A stretch of 50,326 nucleotides of DNA, from NCBI GenBank assembly GCA_964604675.1, contig CAZSAT010000044.1:1-50326 (forward strand). Direction: 5' to 3'. The notes under the pieces were generated by a model. It did not search any database. It was given only the letters and a program-made list of their open reading frames with translations, and was not told where the DNA came from. Origin of the DNA: CAZSAT01 sp964604675 (GTDB lineage Bacteria > Myxococcota_A > UBA796 > CAJQPC01). Below, piece by piece: positions 17,190 to 29,594 of this stretch. Every line of letters starts with the position of its first letter. Within the stretch, counting starts at the first letter, position 1. The position numbers and the translations under genes are program-made.

Positions 17190-17280
17190 CGGGAGGCGAG
17201 GCTCCGAGCCGGTCTCCCGCAAGGGACTCGACACGGTGGCCACGTGCCAGCACCAAAGGTTCCCGAAGTTCCCATGGTGC
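17190..17280 (-). promoter_or_regulatory. Two hairpins in the rpmC-rpsQ gap
   Basis: The 183-bp interval 17147-17329 holds no gene. It contains a nested hairpin at 17190-17219 (CGGGAG pairing with CTCCCG around GGCT-CGG-AGCC) and a second at 17250-17280 (GCACCA with TGGTGC). No good promoter is visible. It may be an RNA control or cleavage site upstream of rpsQ. Confidence 0.4.
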
Positions 17281-17329
17281 CAGGATCGGCAGGCTGCCCG
17301 GAGACATCCCACCGAAGGGGCGACGCTAT

Positions 17330-17653
17330 TTAGTCGTCGCTCTTGATCTTGTCAACAATACCGGCCAAGAAGCCGCCAGCCTCTCCCTCACCAGCGTCCG
17401 TCGCCGCGGAGGCTTCGAAGGAGCTGCGATGGAGATCGCGAAGAGCGTTCTTGCCCAGGCCCTGCTCGATCTCACGGCGACGGGCCTCGGTCTGGCACCG
17501 GGCGATGTCGCGCCGGAGCTTCTTGAGGCTGGCCGTGTCCTCCAGCTGGTTGGTGTAGTGACGGAAACGGGCCTGCACCAGCACGTGCTCGAAGCCGAGC
17601 TCGGTGTGGACAAGCTGCTCGTCCGAGAGCGAGCCGTAGTCGACAGAAGCCAT
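17330..17653 (-). CDS. rpmC: 50S ribosomal protein L29 with C-terminal extension
   Basis: L29 is a short two-helix protein at the tunnel exit, part of the docking site for trigger factor and SRP. The core (about 5-65) shows LSDEQLVHTELGFEHVLVQ and SLKKLRRDIARCQTEARRRE. Typical L29 is 60-72 residues; this product has 107, the extra being an acidic/Gly tail ending GFLAGIVDKIKSDD. The start overlaps the rplP stop by one base (TGATG), indicating coupling. Core similarity is lower than for neighbouring ribosomal proteins, but position and helix pattern support the call. Confidence 0.88.
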   Translation of the reverse strand: MASVDYGSLSDEQLVHTELGFEHVLVQARFRHYTNQLEDTASLKKLRRDIARCQTEARRREIEQGLGKNALRDLHRSSFEASAATDAGEGEAGGFLAGIVDKIKSDD

Positions 17654-18069
17654 CAGAGCACCTCCTCACGCTTCACGAACTTGGTGCCTACCGGGAGCTT
17701 GTGTCCCGCGAGACGGAAGGCCTCCTTGGCGACCTCCTCCGGCACGCCCTCGAGCTCATAGAGCACACGGCCGGGCTTGACCACGGCGACCCAGAACTCC
17801 GGGTTGCCCTTACCCTTGCCCATGCGGGTCTCGGCAGGCTTCTTGGAGACCGGCTTGTCCGGAAAGACCCGGATCCAGACCTTTCCGCCACGCTTCACGT
17901 GACGAGTGAGGGCGATACGAGCCGCCTCGATCTGGCGGGACGTGATGCGACCGCAGGACGTGGCTTGGAGGCCGAAGGTGCCGAAGGAGACGTCGGAACC
18001 GCGCCAAGCGGTCCCGCGCATCCGGCCCTTGTGGCTCTTCCGCCACTTGATGCGCTTGGGGGAAAGCAT
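17653..18069 (-). CDS. rplP: 50S ribosomal protein L16
   Basis: The 138-residue protein has KWRKSHKGRMRGTAWRG, FGLQATSCGRITSRQIEAARIA and PVSKKPAETRMGKGKG, in which the Arg of ETRMG is the site of 2-oxoglutarate-dependent hydroxylation in E. coli. L16 lies at the base of the central protuberance and contacts A-site tRNA. It follows rpsC by 8 nt. Confidence 0.98.
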   Translation of the reverse strand: MLSPKRIKWRKSHKGRMRGTAWRGSDVSFGTFGLQATSCGRITSRQIEAARIALTRHVKRGGKVWIRVFPDKPVSKKPAETRMGKGKGNPEFWVAVVKPGRVLYELEGVPEEVAKEAFRLAGHKLPVGTKFVKREEVL

Positions 18070-18077
18070 GTCTTCTC

Positions 18078-18725
18078 CTAGCCCAGCTTCTCGGTGGGGT
18101 CGGCCAGGATCTCACCCTTGAAGATCCAGACCTTCACACCGATGATGCCGTAGCTGCAACGGGCCTCAGCGAAGCCGTAGTCGATGTTGGCGCGAAGGGT
18201 GTGCAAGGGCACGCGACCCTCGCGGTACCACTCACGACGGGACATCTCGGAACCACCGAGCCGGCCGCACGCCATGACCTTCACGCCCTCGGCGCCCGAC
18301 CGCATGGCCTGGGTGATCGCCTTCTTGAGGGCGCGACGGAAGCTGACGCGCTTCACGAGCTGCTGGGCGATGTTCTCCGCGACCAGCTGCGCGTCGGTCT
18401 CGACCTTGCGCACCTCGATGACGTTTGCGAAGATCTCCGTGCTGGTGAGCTTCGAGAGGTCGGCCCGGAGCGGATCCAGCCCCGCAGCTCGCTTGCCGAG
18501 GATCACAGCAGGCTTCGCAGCGTGGATGTAGACCTTCGCCTTGTGGGCAGCCCGCTCGATGCTGACCTTGGAGATGCCAGCGCTTGCGTACTTCCTGGTG
18601 ATGAACTTCCGAATCGCGATGTCCTCGTGGACGAAGCGTCGGTACTCCTTGTCGGAATACCACTGCGACTCCCACGGACGCGTGATGCCCACGCGGAACC
18701 CGATCGGGTTGACCTTCTGGCCCAT
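18078..18725 (-). CDS. rpsC: 30S ribosomal protein S3
   Basis: The 215-residue protein starts MGQKVNPIGFRVGITRPWES. It has a KH-type domain (about 40-110) with the motif AKPAVILGKRAAGLDPL, slightly different from the usual GRPGIVIGKKG. The C-terminal domain has RRALKKAITQAMRSGAEGVKVMACGRLGGSEMSRREWYREGRVPLHTLRA-type sequence at the mRNA entry/helicase region. It follows rplV by 2 nt. Confidence 0.98.
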   Translation of the reverse strand: MGQKVNPIGFRVGITRPWESQWYSDKEYRRFVHEDIAIRKFITRKYASAGISKVSIERAAHKAKVYIHAAKPAVILGKRAAGLDPLRADLSKLTSTEIFANVIEVRKVETDAQLVAENIAQQLVKRVSFRRALKKAITQAMRSGAEGVKVMACGRLGGSEMSRREWYREGRVPLHTLRANIDYGFAEARCSYGIIGVKVWIFKGEILADPTEKLG

Positions 18726-18727
18726 GA

Positions 18728-19066
18728 TTACTCCCGCGTCCCGAGGATGACGGTGATGTGACTGGTCTGCTTCTTGACCGGGGTGGCACGCCCCATGGCA
18801 CGGGGACGCCAGCGGCGAAGGCTGGGCCCCATGTCGACGTGCACCGTCTGGACGTAGAGCTCGTCGACGTCCACTTCAGGGTTCTTGTTTTCCGCATTGG
18901 CGACCGCCGACTCGATGAGCTTGCGCAACATCGGAGCGGTCTTCTTGCGGGTGAAGGAGAGCATCTCGATCGCTTCATCGACGTCACGGCCGCGGACGAT
19001 GTCCGCTACCAGACGCGCCTTCTGCGGCGAGACGCGAGCCCTCCGAAGGATGGCCTTGGACTGCAT
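18728..19066 (-). CDS. rplV: 50S ribosomal protein L22
   Basis: The 112-residue protein shows RRARVSPQKARLVADIVRG near the N-terminus and the long beta-hairpin loop region PSLRRWRPRAMGRATPVKK, which narrows the exit tunnel and is a site of macrolide resistance changes in other species; no deletion is seen here. GGGGAG lies 8 nt before the ATG. Confidence 0.98.
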   Translation of the reverse strand: MQSKAILRRARVSPQKARLVADIVRGRDVDEAIEMLSFTRKKTAPMLRKLIESAVANAENKNPEVDVDELYVQTVHVDMGPSLRRWRPRAMGRATPVKKQTSHITVILGTRE

Positions 19067-19083
19067 TTTCGTACTCCCCGAGC

Positions 19084-19362
19084 CTAGCGAAGCTTCGACT
19101 TACGGTCGGCAGTGTGTCCGTGGTAGGTCCTCGTGGGCGAGAACTCCCCGAACTTGTGGCCGACCATGTTCTCGGTCACGAGGATGTGAACGAACTTCTT
19201 GCCGTTGTGCACCGCGAACTTCAGCCCGATGAAATCGGGGAGGATCGTGGAGCGGCGGCTCCAGGTCTTGATGACAGGGCGGCCGTTGTCGGCCTTGGCC
19301 CGCGCGACGTGCTTCAGCAGATGCTGATCGACGAACGGTCCCTTCTTGATGGAACGAGCCAT
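19084..19362 (-). CDS. rpsS: 30S ribosomal protein S19
   Basis: The 92-residue protein starts MARSIKKGPFVDQHLL and has TWSRRSTILPDFIGLKFAVHNGKKFV and GHKFGEFSPTRTYHGH, the S19 signature in the 30S head. It follows rplB by 14 nt. Confidence 0.98.
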   Translation of the reverse strand: MARSIKKGPFVDQHLLKHVARAKADNGRPVIKTWSRRSTILPDFIGLKFAVHNGKKFVHILVTENMVGHKFGEFSPTRTYHGHTADRKSKLR

Positions 19363-19376
19363 GGTGTCGGTCTCCT

Positions 19377-20210
<834 letters not shown>

Positions 20211-20214
20211 CGGT

Positions 20215-20517
20215 TCAGTCCTCGTCAGCGGGGAAGAAGTCGAGCGTGTCGCCGTCAGCGAGCCGCACGTAGGCCTTCTTCCAGTTGGACCGCTTTCCGT
20301 TGAAGCGGCCGAAGCGCTTCATCTTGCCGCGGTAGGTCGCCGTGCGGACCTCGTCGACGCTCACGCCGAAGAAGCCCTCGATGGCGGACTTGATCTGATG
20401 CTTGTTGGAGTCGCGCCCGACCTGGAACACGTAGGTGTTCTGGTCGTCCTCGAGCCCAACGGACTTCTCGGTGACGAGCGGCCGGATCAGGATGTCGTGG
20501 AGCTGCAGTTCAGCCAT
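20215..20517 (-). CDS. rplW: 50S ribosomal protein L23
   Basis: The 100-residue protein shows DILIRPLVTEKS, YVFQVGRDSNKHQIKSAIEGFFGV and VDEVRTATYRGKMKRFGR, all L23 features; its exit-side Glu docks trigger factor in E. coli. It follows rplD by 3 nt. Confidence 0.97.
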   Translation of the reverse strand: MAELQLHDILIRPLVTEKSVGLEDDQNTYVFQVGRDSNKHQIKSAIEGFFGVSVDEVRTATYRGKMKRFGRFNGKRSNWKKAYVRLADGDTLDFFPADED

Positions 20518-20520
20518 GGG

Positions 20521-21144
20521 TCACCCGAGCCGTTCGACGATGCCCGCGACGGCACCCTGGGTCACAGCCAGGTTGTCGTAGCGCAGGATGTCGTAGACGT
20601 TCAGACCAGCGACCGGGAGCACCTTCGCGTTGGGGAGGTTGCGCGCGGACAGCTGGACGTTGTCGTGCCCGTCTCCATCGACGATCAACAGCATGCTGCC
20701 GAAGCCGAAGGTGTCCATGACCTGCGCGAACGCCTTGGTCTTGGGGGCTTCGAAGGTCACTGCATCCAGGACGGTGCACGCACCCTCCTCGACGCGGCGG
20801 CTCAACGCACAGCGCAGGGCGGCCTTGCGAACCTTCTTGTTGACGTTGAATCCGTGGTCACGGGGGGTGGGCCCATGCACGACACCACCACCGCGCCAAT
20901 GCACGGCTCGGGTCGTACCAGCACGGGCACGGCCGGTTCCCTTCTGGCGGAAAGGCTTCTTTCCACCTCCGGAGACCTCGGAGCGGCTCTTGACCTTGTG
21001 GGTGCCGGCGCGCTTGTTGGCGAGCTGTTGGCGGACCACGAGGTGGAAGAGATGCTCCTTGACCTCCACTCCGAACACGGCGTCGGGAAGCTCGGCAGAG
21101 CCGACCTTCTCCTTGGACGTGTTGAAGACGTCGATCGTAGGCAT
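20521..21144 (-). CDS. rplD: 50S ribosomal protein L4
   Basis: The 207-residue protein starts MPTIDVFNTSKEKVGSAELP and contains KKPFRQKGTGRARAGTTRA and WRGGGVVHGPTPRDHG, the tunnel-lining extended loop. In E. coli L4 also represses the S10 operon. The ATG at 21144 is preceded by AAAGGAG; the frame extends to 21237 but that part is not L4-like. rplC, which almost always lies between rpsJ and rplD, is absent: the gap to rpsJ is only 58 bp. Confidence 0.98.
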   Translation of the reverse strand: MPTIDVFNTSKEKVGSAELPDAVFGVEVKEHLFHLVVRQQLANKRAGTHKVKSRSEVSGGGKKPFRQKGTGRARAGTTRAVHWRGGGVVHGPTPRDHGFNVNKKVRKAALRCALSRRVEEGACTVLDAVTFEAPKTKAFAQVMDTFGFGSMLLIVDGDGHDNVQLSARNLPNAKVLPVAGLNVYDILRYDNLAVTQGAVAGIVERLG

Positions 21145-21168
21145 GGTTTCTACTTGCTCCTTTCTCCG

Positions 21169-21189
21169 GGCGCCGGAGGATCCGGCACC
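21169..21189 (-). promoter_or_regulatory. Hairpin in the rpsJ-rplD gap where rplC is missing
   Basis: GGCGCCGGA-GGA-TCCGGCACC forms a 9-bp stem with one wobble. It occupies much of the 58-bp gap and precedes the rplD ribosome site by about 10 nt, so it could affect rplD translation or be a scar of gene loss. Confidence 0.45.
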
Positions 21190-21202
21190 CTGGTTGCGTG
21201 CC

Positions 21203-21517
21203 CTAGGAGAGCTTGATCTCCACGTGCACGCCGGCACTGAGGTCGAGCTTCATGAGCGCGTCCACCGTGGCCTGCGTCGGATCCAGGATGTCCAGCAGGC
21301 GGTGGTGGGTGCGACGCTCGAACTGCTCGCGAGACTTCTTGTCCACGTGGGGACCGCGAAGCACGGTCCACCGCGAGACGGTGGTTGGAAGGGGGAAGGG
21401 ACCGCGGATCTGCACGCCCGTGCGCTTTGCGGTCTCGACGATCTCACCCGCGCTGCGGTCGAGCAGCTTGTGGTCGTAGGCCTTGAGGCGGATGCGGATC
21501 TTGTTGGTGGCAGCCAT
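21203..21517 (-). CDS. rpsJ: 30S ribosomal protein S10 (NusE)
   Basis: The 104-residue protein starts MAATNKIRIRLKAYDHKLLDRSAGEIV and has TGVQIRGPFPLPT and REQFERRTHHRLLDILDPTQATVDALMKLDL, as usual. S10 also acts as NusE in antitermination with NusB and links to NusG, encoded at 36436. The ATG at 21517 is chosen by similarity; GCAGGAG lies upstream. It directly follows fusA, without an intervening tuf. Confidence 0.98.
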   Translation of the reverse strand: MAATNKIRIRLKAYDHKLLDRSAGEIVETAKRTGVQIRGPFPLPTTVSRWTVLRGPHVDKKSREQFERRTHHRLLDILDPTQATVDALMKLDLSAGVHVEIKLS

Positions 21518-21544
21518 GTTCTGTGGTGCTCCTGCAGGGGGCAA

Positions 21545-21561
21545 TCGCGCCTCTGGCGCGA
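21545..21561 (-). promoter_or_regulatory. Hairpin in the rpsJ leader
   Basis: TCGCGCC-TCT-GGCGCGA is a perfect 7-bp stem in the 104-bp fusA-rpsJ interval. It is flanked by a run of seven C on one side and GGGGGC on the other (plus strand), which could add an outer stem. It is a candidate S10-operon leader structure or terminator. Confidence 0.45.
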
Positions 21562-21621
21562 GCGACCCCCCCGTTTAGCCCGAGTGTGGCGAGCAGGCCA
21601 CCTCGCGCAAGCAGACGATCC

Positions 21622-23682
21622 TCAGCTGGTGGGCGGGCGCTCCCGCCGTCGTGCCAGGACCAGTTGTTGAAGCACACCAGACGGCACCGGAGCGTAGCGC
21701 TCGAAGTGCAGGGCGCAGCTGGCACGTCCTTGAGTCAGCGAGCGCAGAGCCGTGGCATAGCCGAACAGCCGGGAGAGGGGGGCACTCGCCCACAGCACCT
21801 GGAGCCGGCCCCGAACCTCGAGGCCACGAACCTCGCCGCGCCGAGCCTGGAGATCCCCCAGCACCGGCCCGGTGTAGGCCTCTGGCGTCATCACCTCGAC
21901 CGCCATCCACGGCTCCAGCAACACGGACGGGCACGTGGCCAGTGCGTCTCGGACCGCCAACGAACCTGCAGCGCGGAACGACGCGTCGCTCGAGTCCACG
22001 TCGTGGGCGGCCCCGCCGACCACGGACACCGCCACCGCTGTGACCGGGAATCCCAGGATCACACCGGAGCCGAGGGCCTCGACAGCACCCTCGAGTGCCG
22101 CCCGAGCGTAGGCGTGCGGGAGGGTGCTCGTGCCCACCGAGGCGACGAGCGGCTGTCCCACGCCAGAGGGGTGAAAGGCCAGCTCCACCTGGGCGAAGAC
22201 GCCACGACCACCGACCTCGGAGGCGACGTGTCCCCGCCCCGTACAGGGCCGGGCGAGGGTCTCCCTGTACGCCACCTCCGGCCAGCTCGCGTGCACCTTC
22301 TGGCCGAAGTCGGTCTTCAGCCGATCGACGACGATGTCGAGATGGAGCTCCCCCATCCCCGAGAGCAGGATCTGTCCGGTGTCCTCGTGCACGCGCCATC
22401 GGAGGGTCGGGTCCTCACCGACCAGTCGCTCGAGGGCGCGTAGCATGCCCTCGCTCCCCTCCCCTTCAACCGACTCGAGCGCAACGCTGAGCACCGGCGT
22501 CGGAAAGTTCATCGGCTCGAGGGCGACATGGCGACGCGGATCGCACAGCGTGTCTCCGGTCGCCAAGCCCTCCACGCCGACCAGCGCGCCGATGTCGCCC
22601 GCGGCGAGCTCTTGGAGCCGTACCCCGGTGTCGGCATGGACTCGCAGGAGACGGTCGACGCGGAAGCGCTCCCCCGTTCGACCGTTCGCGATCTCGGAAC
22701 CGACCTCGAGCTCTCCGGCATAGGCGCGAACGTAGGCGACCGAGCCCAACCGCCGAAGCTCCTGCACCTTGAAGACCAGGCCGAGGAAGGCCCCGCTGTT
22801 CGCCACCGTCGCCGCGAGCGCGGGCTGACCGGCGAGCCGCTCAGCCGGGGACGGAAGCAACGCGACGATCGCATCGAGCAGTGGCTGCACCCCCACGTTC
22901 TTGAGGGCAGCGCCGCAGAAGACCGGCACGATCTGGCCCGACGCGACCCGCGCGCGCGCGTCCCGCCAGAGGGCGTCCGGTGAGACCTCACCGGTCTCCA
23001 GGAACTGACGGATGGCCACCTCGTCGCTCAGGACAGCGTCGACCAGGATCTCGCGCGCGAGCTCGGCCTCCTCGACCAGCTCCTCGGGAATGGGGCAGTC
23101 GACCACCTCGGCACCGAGCGACCCAGCGTGGAAACGCAGAGCACGCATGCCGATCACGTCCACCACGCCTTGGAGTCCGTCCTCTTCCCCCCACGGCAGC
23201 TGGAACGGGATCGGCAGGCAGCCGAGCCGCTCCTCGATCTCTCGGACCACCCGCTCGAAGCTGGCGCCCGGACGGTCCAACTTGTTGACGAAGGCCAGGC
23301 GCGGCAAGCCATAGGTGTCGGCCTGCCGCCAGACGGCTTCGGTCTGCGACTCCACGCCCTCGACCGCAGACAAGACCACCACGGCGCCATCCAGCACCCG
23401 GAGGCACCGCTCGACCTCGACCGTGAAGTCGACGTGCCCAGGGGTGTCGATGAGGTTGAGGGCAACGCCTGCCCAGCTGCAGCGGGTGGCCGCCGCCGTG
23501 ATGGTGATGCCGCGCTCCTGCTCCTGAAGCATCCAGTCCGTGACCGTGGTGCCGTCGTGCACCTCACCAGCACGGTGGCTGGAACCCGTGTAGAAGAGCA
23601 CCCGCTCCGTGAGCGTGGTCTTGCCCGCATCGACGTGAGCCATCACGCCGAGGTTGCGCACGTCGACGGACCCTGAGCTCAC
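21622..23682 (-). CDS. fusA: Elongation factor G, somewhat divergent
   Basis: EF-G catalyses GTP-driven ribosomal translocation and ribosome recycling. The 686 residues hold G1 AHVDAGKT (15-22), G2 RGITIT (57-62), G3 DTPGH (79-83) and G4 NKLD (133-136). The domain IV HDVDSSDASF motif and domain V GDLQARRGEVRGLEVRG are present, so all five domains are there. Several normally invariant stretches differ (AGKTTLTER for AGKTTTTER, NKLDRPGA for NKMDRTGA, Lys-poor C-terminus). It starts with GTG after GGGAGG. Its place after rpsL-rpsG argues that it is the main EF-G, but a paralogue such as the spdEFG classes described in some Deltaproteobacteria cannot be excluded. Confidence 0.9.
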   Translation of the reverse strand: MSSGSVDVRNLGVMAHVDAGKTTLTERVLFYTGSSHRAGEVHDGTTVTDWMLQEQERGITITAAATRCSWAGVALNLIDTPGHVDFTVEVERCLRVLDGAVVVLSAVEGVESQTEAVWRQADTYGLPRLAFVNKLDRPGASFERVVREIEERLGCLPIPFQLPWGEEDGLQGVVDVIGMRALRFHAGSLGAEVVDCPIPEELVEEAELAREILVDAVLSDEVAIRQFLETGEVSPDALWRDARARVASGQIVPVFCGAALKNVGVQPLLDAIVALLPSPAERLAGQPALAATVANSGAFLGLVFKVQELRRLGSVAYVRAYAGELEVGSEIANGRTGERFRVDRLLRVHADTGVRLQELAAGDIGALVGVEGLATGDTLCDPRRHVALEPMNFPTPVLSVALESVEGEGSEGMLRALERLVGEDPTLRWRVHEDTGQILLSGMGELHLDIVVDRLKTDFGQKVHASWPEVAYRETLARPCTGRGHVASEVGGRGVFAQVELAFHPSGVGQPLVASVGTSTLPHAYARAALEGAVEALGSGVILGFPVTAVAVSVVGGAAHDVDSSDASFRAAGSLAVRDALATCPSVLLEPWMAVEVMTPEAYTGPVLGDLQARRGEVRGLEVRGRLQVLWASAPLSRLFGYATALRSLTQGRASCALHFERYAPVPSGVLQQLVLARRRERPPTS

Positions 23683-23749
23683 CGGCCTCCCTGGACGGCC
23701 ACCGCACCGTCGGTGGGAAGCTACCCGAAGCGCCGGTCCAGAGCACGAA

Positions 23750-23769
23750 AGGCCGCCCGTGGGCGGCCT
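23750..23769 (-). terminator. Intrinsic terminator or attenuator between rpsG and fusA
   Basis: AGGCCGCCC and GGGCGGCCT form a 9-bp GC-rich stem with a very tight turn, 25 bp after the rpsG stop. On the minus strand the stem runs directly into TTTCGTGCTC. It suggests that rpsL-rpsG transcription is at least partly ended before fusA. Confidence 0.7.
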
Positions 23770-23793
23770 CGCGGCGGTCTCGAAGACGGGGCG

Positions 23794-24264
23794 CTACCAG
23801 CGGTAGTGAGCGAAGGCCTTGTTGGCCTCGGCCATGCGGTGCGTGTCTTCCTTCTTCTTCACGGCGTTCCCCCGGTGATGGGCCGCCTCGATGAGCTCGT
23901 TGGCCAGCTTGTCGCGCATGCTGCGACCGCCACGGTTCCGGGCGTACTGGATGAGCCAACGCATCGCGAGCGCCTCGCGGCGGCTGCTGCGCACCTCGAT
24001 GGGCACCTGATAGGTCGAGCCACCGACACGGCGGGACTTGACCTCCACCATGGGTGCGACGTTCTCGAGGGCGCGCTGGAAGATCCCGAGGGGATCCTCG
24101 CGGGTGCGGTCCTGGATGACGTCGAACGCGCCATACACGATCGATTCGGCCGTGGAGCGCTTGCCATCCCGCATCACCTTGTTGATGAAACGGGACACCT
24201 GGATGTCGTGGAATACGGGATCCGGCAGGGGCAGACGCCTCTCTGCGCGATGACGACGGGCCAT
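23794..24264 (-). CDS. rpsG: 30S ribosomal protein S7
   Basis: The 156-residue protein shows MARRHRAERRLPLPDPVFHD, RFINKVMRDGKRSTAESIVYGA, VGGSTYQVPIEVR and C-terminal HRMAEANKAFAHYRW. S7 organises the 30S head at the mRNA exit and E site, and in E. coli represses str translation. The start is the ATG at 24264; upstream frame overlaps rpsL. It follows rpsL by 10 nt. Confidence 0.98.
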   Translation of the reverse strand: MARRHRAERRLPLPDPVFHDIQVSRFINKVMRDGKRSTAESIVYGAFDVIQDRTREDPLGIFQRALENVAPMVEVKSRRVGGSTYQVPIEVRSSRREALAMRWLIQYARNRGGRSMRDKLANELIEAAHHRGNAVKKKEDTHRMAEANKAFAHYRW

Positions 24265-24274
24265 GAGGTGTCCT

Positions 24275-24649
24275 CTACTTCTTGGGGCGCTTGGCGCCGT
24301 ACTTGGAGCGACCCTGACGGCGCTTGTCGACACCGACCGAGTCCAGCGTGCCGCGGACGACGTGGTAGCGCACACCCGGGAGGTCCTTGACGCGGCCGCC
24401 GCGGATGAGCACTGTGCTGTGCTCCTGCAGGTTGTGACCCTCACCGCCGATGTAGGTCGTGACCTCCATGCCGTTGGTCAGGCGCACGCGCGCGACCTTC
24501 CGCAGAGCGGAGTTCGGCTTCTTGGGGGTGGCGGTGTAGACGCGGGTGCAGACACCGCGCTTCTGGGGGCAGGACTTCAGAGCAGGAGAAGCCGTCTTCG
24601 ACTTCATCTGCTTCCGACCCTTGCGTACCAGCTGGTTGATGGTGGGCAT
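24275..24649 (-). CDS. rpsL: 30S ribosomal protein S12
   Basis: The 124-residue protein shows MPTINQLVRKGRK, CPQKRGVCTRVYTATPKKPNSALRKVARV and GRVKDLPGVRYHVVRG. Lys at the TPKKPNS position and the KDLPGVR loop are of streptomycin-sensitive type; the Asp of KDLPG is the methylthiolation site in E. coli. It is first in the str unit, with a strong promoter-like sequence 50-80 bp upstream. Confidence 0.98.
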   Translation of the reverse strand: MPTINQLVRKGRKQMKSKTASPALKSCPQKRGVCTRVYTATPKKPNSALRKVARVRLTNGMEVTTYIGGEGHNLQEHSTVLIRGGRVKDLPGVRYHVVRGTLDSVGVDKRRQGRSKYGAKRPKK

Positions 24650-24697
24650 GTGTTCTCGATCCGAAGCGTTTTCGGGGGCAAGGCCCCAGGCCGGCGG

Positions 24698-24726
24698 TAC
24701 TTATGAAGTCGGCTGGGGCGTGTCAA
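24698..24726 (-). promoter_or_regulatory. Promoter of the rpsL (str) unit
   Basis: A perfect -35 TTGACA (24721-24726), 17-bp spacer and -10 TAAGTA (24698-24703) read on the minus strand in the 99-bp rpoC-rpsL gap. It lies about 48 bp before the rpsL ATG. The leader contains a small GGGGC-AAG-GCCCC hairpin at 24675-24687. Confidence 0.75.
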
Positions 24727-24748
24727 GCAGGGGCGATCTCGCGGTCGG

Positions 24749-29533
<4,785 letters not shown>

Positions 29534-29594
29534 GAGGGACTCCGGAGAAGACGGGAATGCGGGGAGGAATGCGGAGAAGAGGGGACGAGGGCGC

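Noticed and set aside
21145..21202. Degenerate rplC remnant
   Set aside because: The 58-bp gap shows no L3-like codons and is too short; only a hairpin and the rplD ribosome site are present.
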